From NCBI GenBank assembly GCA_030037185.1, contig JASHRR010001465.1:1-8518 (forward strand): a stretch of DNA of 8,518 nucleotides. The letters are read 5' to 3'. The notes beneath the pieces were generated by a model. That model saw nothing but the letters and a program-made list of their open reading frames with translations. It was not told the DNA's origin and did not search any database. The stretch is from Xanthobacteraceae bacterium (GTDB taxonomy: Bacteria > Pseudomonadota > Alphaproteobacteria > Rhizobiales > Xanthobacteraceae). The position numbers and the translations under genes were made by a program. Below are positions 6,692-8,518 of this stretch, piece by piece. Numbering within the stretch: position 1 is the stretch's first letter; the number at the start of each line of letters is the position of its first letter.

Positions 6692-8203
6692 ATGACCCAA
6701 CTCGATGCGCGGACGCTGGCCCGCGCACCCGCCGCGCCTGAGCCTGCCGACGCCGACCGTCCGGCGCCGCTCGACCATGCGCTGGTGCGGCGTATCATCG
6801 TCGGCATCCTGCTCGCGATGTTCCTCTCGGCGCTGGAGCAGACCATCGTCGCGCCGGCGCTGCCGACCATCGGCCGCGTGCTCGCCGACGTCGAGAACCT
6901 CTCGTTCGTCGTCACCGGCTATCTGCTCGCCGTCACCGCGGTGACGCCGCTGTTCGGCAAGCTCGCCGACATCCACGGCCGCCGCGCCGCCCTCCTGGTC
7001 GCGGTCGCCATCTTCATCCTCGGCTCAATCGCTTGCGCGCTCGCGCCTACCATGGGCGCGCTGGTTGCGGCGCGCGCCGTTCAGGGCATCGGCGGCGGCG
7101 GCATCCTGCCGATCGCGCAGACCATCATCGCCGACCTCTTGGCGCCGCGCGAGCGGCCGCTCTACCAGAGCTACTCCGCCGTTATGTTCATGGTGGCGAG
7201 CGTGCTCGGTCCGGTACTCGGCGGGCTGCTCACCGACTACCTGCACTGGTCGCTGATCTTCTGGATCAACGTACCGATGGGCCTCGTCGCCCTGGTGATG
7301 ACCGACCGCGCGCTGCGCCGCCTGCCGCGCTACGAGCGGCCGCACCGCGTCGACCTCTTCGGCGCTGTCCTGATGGTCGCCGCCGCGCTGGTGCTGATGC
7401 TAGCGCTCGCCTGGGGCGGACGCCGCTTCGCCTGGGTCTCGCCGCAGATCTTCGCCATGATCGCCGGCTCGGCGCTGCTGTGGGGCGCGTTCGCTGTGCG
7501 GCTCGCGCGAGCCCCCGAGCCGTTCATCCCGCCCGCCATCCTGCGCGACCGCGTGGTGCGCGCCATCGTGGTGACCGCCTTCTTCGCCATCGGCACCATC
7601 ATCGGGCTCACCATCATGACGCCGCTCTATCTCGGCCTCGTGCTCGGCGTCCCCGCCAGCGCGTCGAGCTTCGCGTTGATCGGTTTCGTGGTCGGCACCA
7701 CGGTCGGCGCGGTCATCGCCGGGTGGTTGCTCGCGCGCGTGCCGCGCTACCGGCGCGTGCCGGTGGTCGGCCTCGTGATCGCGATCGCCGCGATCATGCC
7801 GCTCGCGATCAATCCGGCCGGCGTCTCGCTCGCCGGCGTGTGCGCGCTGCTCGCGATCGCCGGCACCGGGCTCGGCCCGATGTATCCAGTCACCACGGTG
7901 GTGATCCAGAACGTAGTCGCGCCGCACCACACCGGCACCGCGACCGGCACGCTCAACTTCTTCCGCCAGCTCGGCGGCGCTTTCATCGTCGCGGCGTTCA
8001 GCGCGATCGTACTCCGCTCGCTCGGCAACGCGGGGGACGCCGCCGCGCTTCAGACGCTCGCCGGCGTCAACCGAGCCGGCGTCGACTTCGCCGCCACCTT
8101 CCGTTGGGTGTTCGCCGCCGCCGCGGTCTTCCTCGCCGTCGCCTGCCTGGCCATGATGGCAGTCGAGGAACGGCCGCTGCGCGGCCGGGGCGGAAAAAGC
8201 TGA
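6692..8203 (+). CDS. DHA2 family MFS transporter, second copy (MDR/QacA type)
   Basis: A 503-aa inner-membrane exporter with the 14-TM DHA2 layout. A proline/alanine-rich tail (about 1-30) precedes TM1, which carries motif D1 (LEQTIVAPALPTI, 48-60). Motif A is GKLADIHGRR at 89-98, RAVQGIGGGGILP spans 128-140, and motif C is VLGPVLGGLL at 171-180, followed by HWSLIFWINVPMG. The C-terminal half has TATGTLNFFRQLGGAF, typical of the family. It differs clearly in sequence from the 4153-5760 transporter and belongs to a different DHA2 subgroup. Codon third positions are almost all G or C, and the gene is visibly richer in GC than the rest of the window, suggesting separate origin. The stop TGA (8201-8203) shares its A with the ATG of a third DHA2 gene, so the two were once an operon. 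Substrate unknown; drug or metabolite export is inferred from the family. Confidence 0.93.
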   Translation: MTQLDARTLARAPAAPEPADADRPAPLDHALVRRIIVGILLAMFLSALEQTIVAPALPTIGRVLADVENLSFVVTGYLLAVTAVTPLFGKLADIHGRRAALLVAVAIFILGSIACALAPTMGALVAARAVQGIGGGGILPIAQTIIADLLAPRERPLYQSYSAVMFMVASVLGPVLGGLLTDYLHWSLIFWINVPMGLVALVMTDRALRRLPRYERPHRVDLFGAVLMVAAALVLMLALAWGGRRFAWVSPQIFAMIAGSALLWGAFAVRLARAPEPFIPPAILRDRVVRAIVVTAFFAIGTIIGLTIMTPLYLGLVLGVPASASSFALIGFVVGTTVGAVIAGWLLARVPRYRRVPVVGLVIAIAAIMPLAINPAGVSLAGVCALLAIAGTGLGPMYPVTTVVIQNVVAPHHTGTATGTLNFFRQLGGAFIVAAFSAIVLRSLGNAGDAAALQTLAGVNRAGVDFAATFRWVFAAAAVFLAVACLAMMAVEERPLRGRGGKS

Positions 8204-8294
8204 TGGACGCGACAACCGAACGGGCGCCCCTATCTCCGCCGCGGCGGGCAGCGTCATCGCGGGCATCCTGCTCGCGATGTTCCTCACCGCGCTA
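8203..8294 (+). pseudogene. Truncated third DHA2 transporter (N-terminal remnant)
   Basis: ATG 8203 opens MDATTERAPLSPPRRA, coupled to the preceding stop through a TGATG overlap. A frameshift in the GC-rich run near 8235-8250 must be undone to read GSVIAGILLAMFLTAL (8247-8294), which matches TM1 of the preceding transporter (IIVGILLAMFLSAL, residues 35-48). At nucleotide level 24 consecutive bases are identical (6803-6826 versus 8262-8285). The similarity stops abruptly at 8294, where the conserved Glu-Gln-Thr of motif D1 should follow, and the next bases are AT-richer and unrelated. The gene is therefore both frameshifted and deleted, with the break point at about 8294/8295. Confidence 0.75.
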
Positions 8295-8365
8295 AGCCCT
8301 CACAAAAAACTAGTGCCCGCGAGATGGCTGCCAGTAAGCCGAGCTCCCCGGAGCGCGATGGAGTT

Positions 8366-8401
8366 ATTGGTTTGCTTTTGAGGCCGGCACAAAAGGCCAA
8401 T
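8366..8401. repeat. Imperfect inverted repeat
   Basis: CTTTTG (8375-8380) pairs with CAAAAG (8390-8395) across a 9-nt loop. An outer ATTGG/CCAAT pair (8366-8370 with 8397-8401) extends the stem past a small asymmetric bulge. A T-rich run (catttttc) comes only about 15 nt later, so a terminator is possible but not typical. Confidence 0.4.
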
Positions 8402-8456
8402 TAGTCGCTGACACGCATTTTTCAAATAGTGCATCAAAGGCCCGGCACCGCAAGGC

Positions 8457-8477
8457 TAGGTCAAAAAGAAAGGTTGA
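8457..8477 (+). repeat. Leader repeat copy 2 (direct repeat with 6620-6640)
   Basis: Twenty of 21 positions match copy 1; the only difference is G to A at 8466. It is followed by a second AAAGGTTGA unit at 8479-8487, giving a short tandem. If spacing were the same as in copy 1, a start codon would fall about 10 bases past the window end. Confidence 0.65.
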
Positions 8478-8518
8478 AAAAAGGTTGATAGTGGCGATTT
8501 CAACTCCTTTATGGGGGC

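Larger units (their letters stand above)
8295..8518. other. Right-edge stretch after the deletion junction
   Basis: No complete gene is visible. One plus-strand frame across the junction (8291-8404) reads AKPSQKTSAREMAASKPSSP and then ERDGVIGLLLRPAQKAN before a stop. This faintly resembles the lysine/serine linker and the start of the DUF3489 helix-turn-helix domain of rhizobial proteins, but the characteristic TGWQ motif does not follow. An imperfect inverted repeat lies at 8366-8401 and the second leader repeat at 8457-8477. The stretch may hold the control region of a gene that starts beyond the window. Confidence 0.4.

Noticed and set aside
7400..8287. Long minus-strand frame (295 aa) opposite the GC-rich transporter
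   Set aside because: Low-complexity Asp/Glu/Arg/Gly composition, the antisense shadow of GC-biased codons.
7033..8295. Long second plus-strand frame (420 aa) inside the GC-rich transporter
   Set aside because: Its translation is almost only Arg, Ala, His and Pro, the usual shadow of a high-GC gene; the transporter frame has clear family motifs.
1..8518. CRISPR arrays, tRNA or rRNA genes, nod boxes, riboswitches
   Set aside because: Scanned by eye on both strands; no regularly spaced repeats, cloverleaf ends or known conserved boxes were seen.

Overview
The window looks like an accessory, partly decayed stretch of an alphaproteobacterial genome. A rhizobial (Bradyrhizobium-like) source is my best guess. 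The guess rests on the style of the MBL-hydrolase/CheR-like pair, on a fragment of a rhizobial-type outer-membrane beta-barrel porin, and on an IS630-type transposase remnant. No rRNA, tRNA or housekeeping gene is present to confirm it.

Layout from left to right. (1) A minus-strand short-chain dehydrogenase (20-748) lies next to about 800 bp with no recognisable gene. (2) A plus-strand two-gene unit follows: a metallo-beta-lactamase-fold hydrolase (1568-2377) overlapping a CheR-type SAM-dependent methyltransferase (2364-3167) by 14 nt. (3) A decayed zone (about 3170-4150) holds a minus-strand porin fragment, inverted repeats, and a short ORF that ends in an ATGA overlap with the next gene. 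(4) A complete 14-TM DHA2-type (EmrB/QacA-like) drug:H+ antiporter occupies 4153-5760. It is followed by a 93-aa orphan ORF whose first residues resemble a transporter C-terminus. (5) A minus-strand IS630-family transposase remnant (6336-6535) carries a frameshift and lacks most of its length. (6) A second, visibly more GC-rich DHA2 transporter (6692-8203) overlaps by one base the start of a third DHA2 gene. That third gene is frameshifted and cut off after about 90 nt. Part of the leader of the second transporter recurs near the right edge of the window (6620-6640 versus 8457-8477).

Functionally, the region combines two multidrug-type exporters, plus traces of a third, with two unrelated small enzyme units. 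The exporters are of different base composition and do not form one operon, so I read the region as a collecting site for transport genes shaped by IS activity, duplication and deletion. I did not find a clearly new defence or biosynthetic system. The points most worth a second look are the MBL/CheR pair without chemotaxis neighbours, the SDR lacking its catalytic tyrosine, and the duplicated leader with the truncated DHA2 gene.
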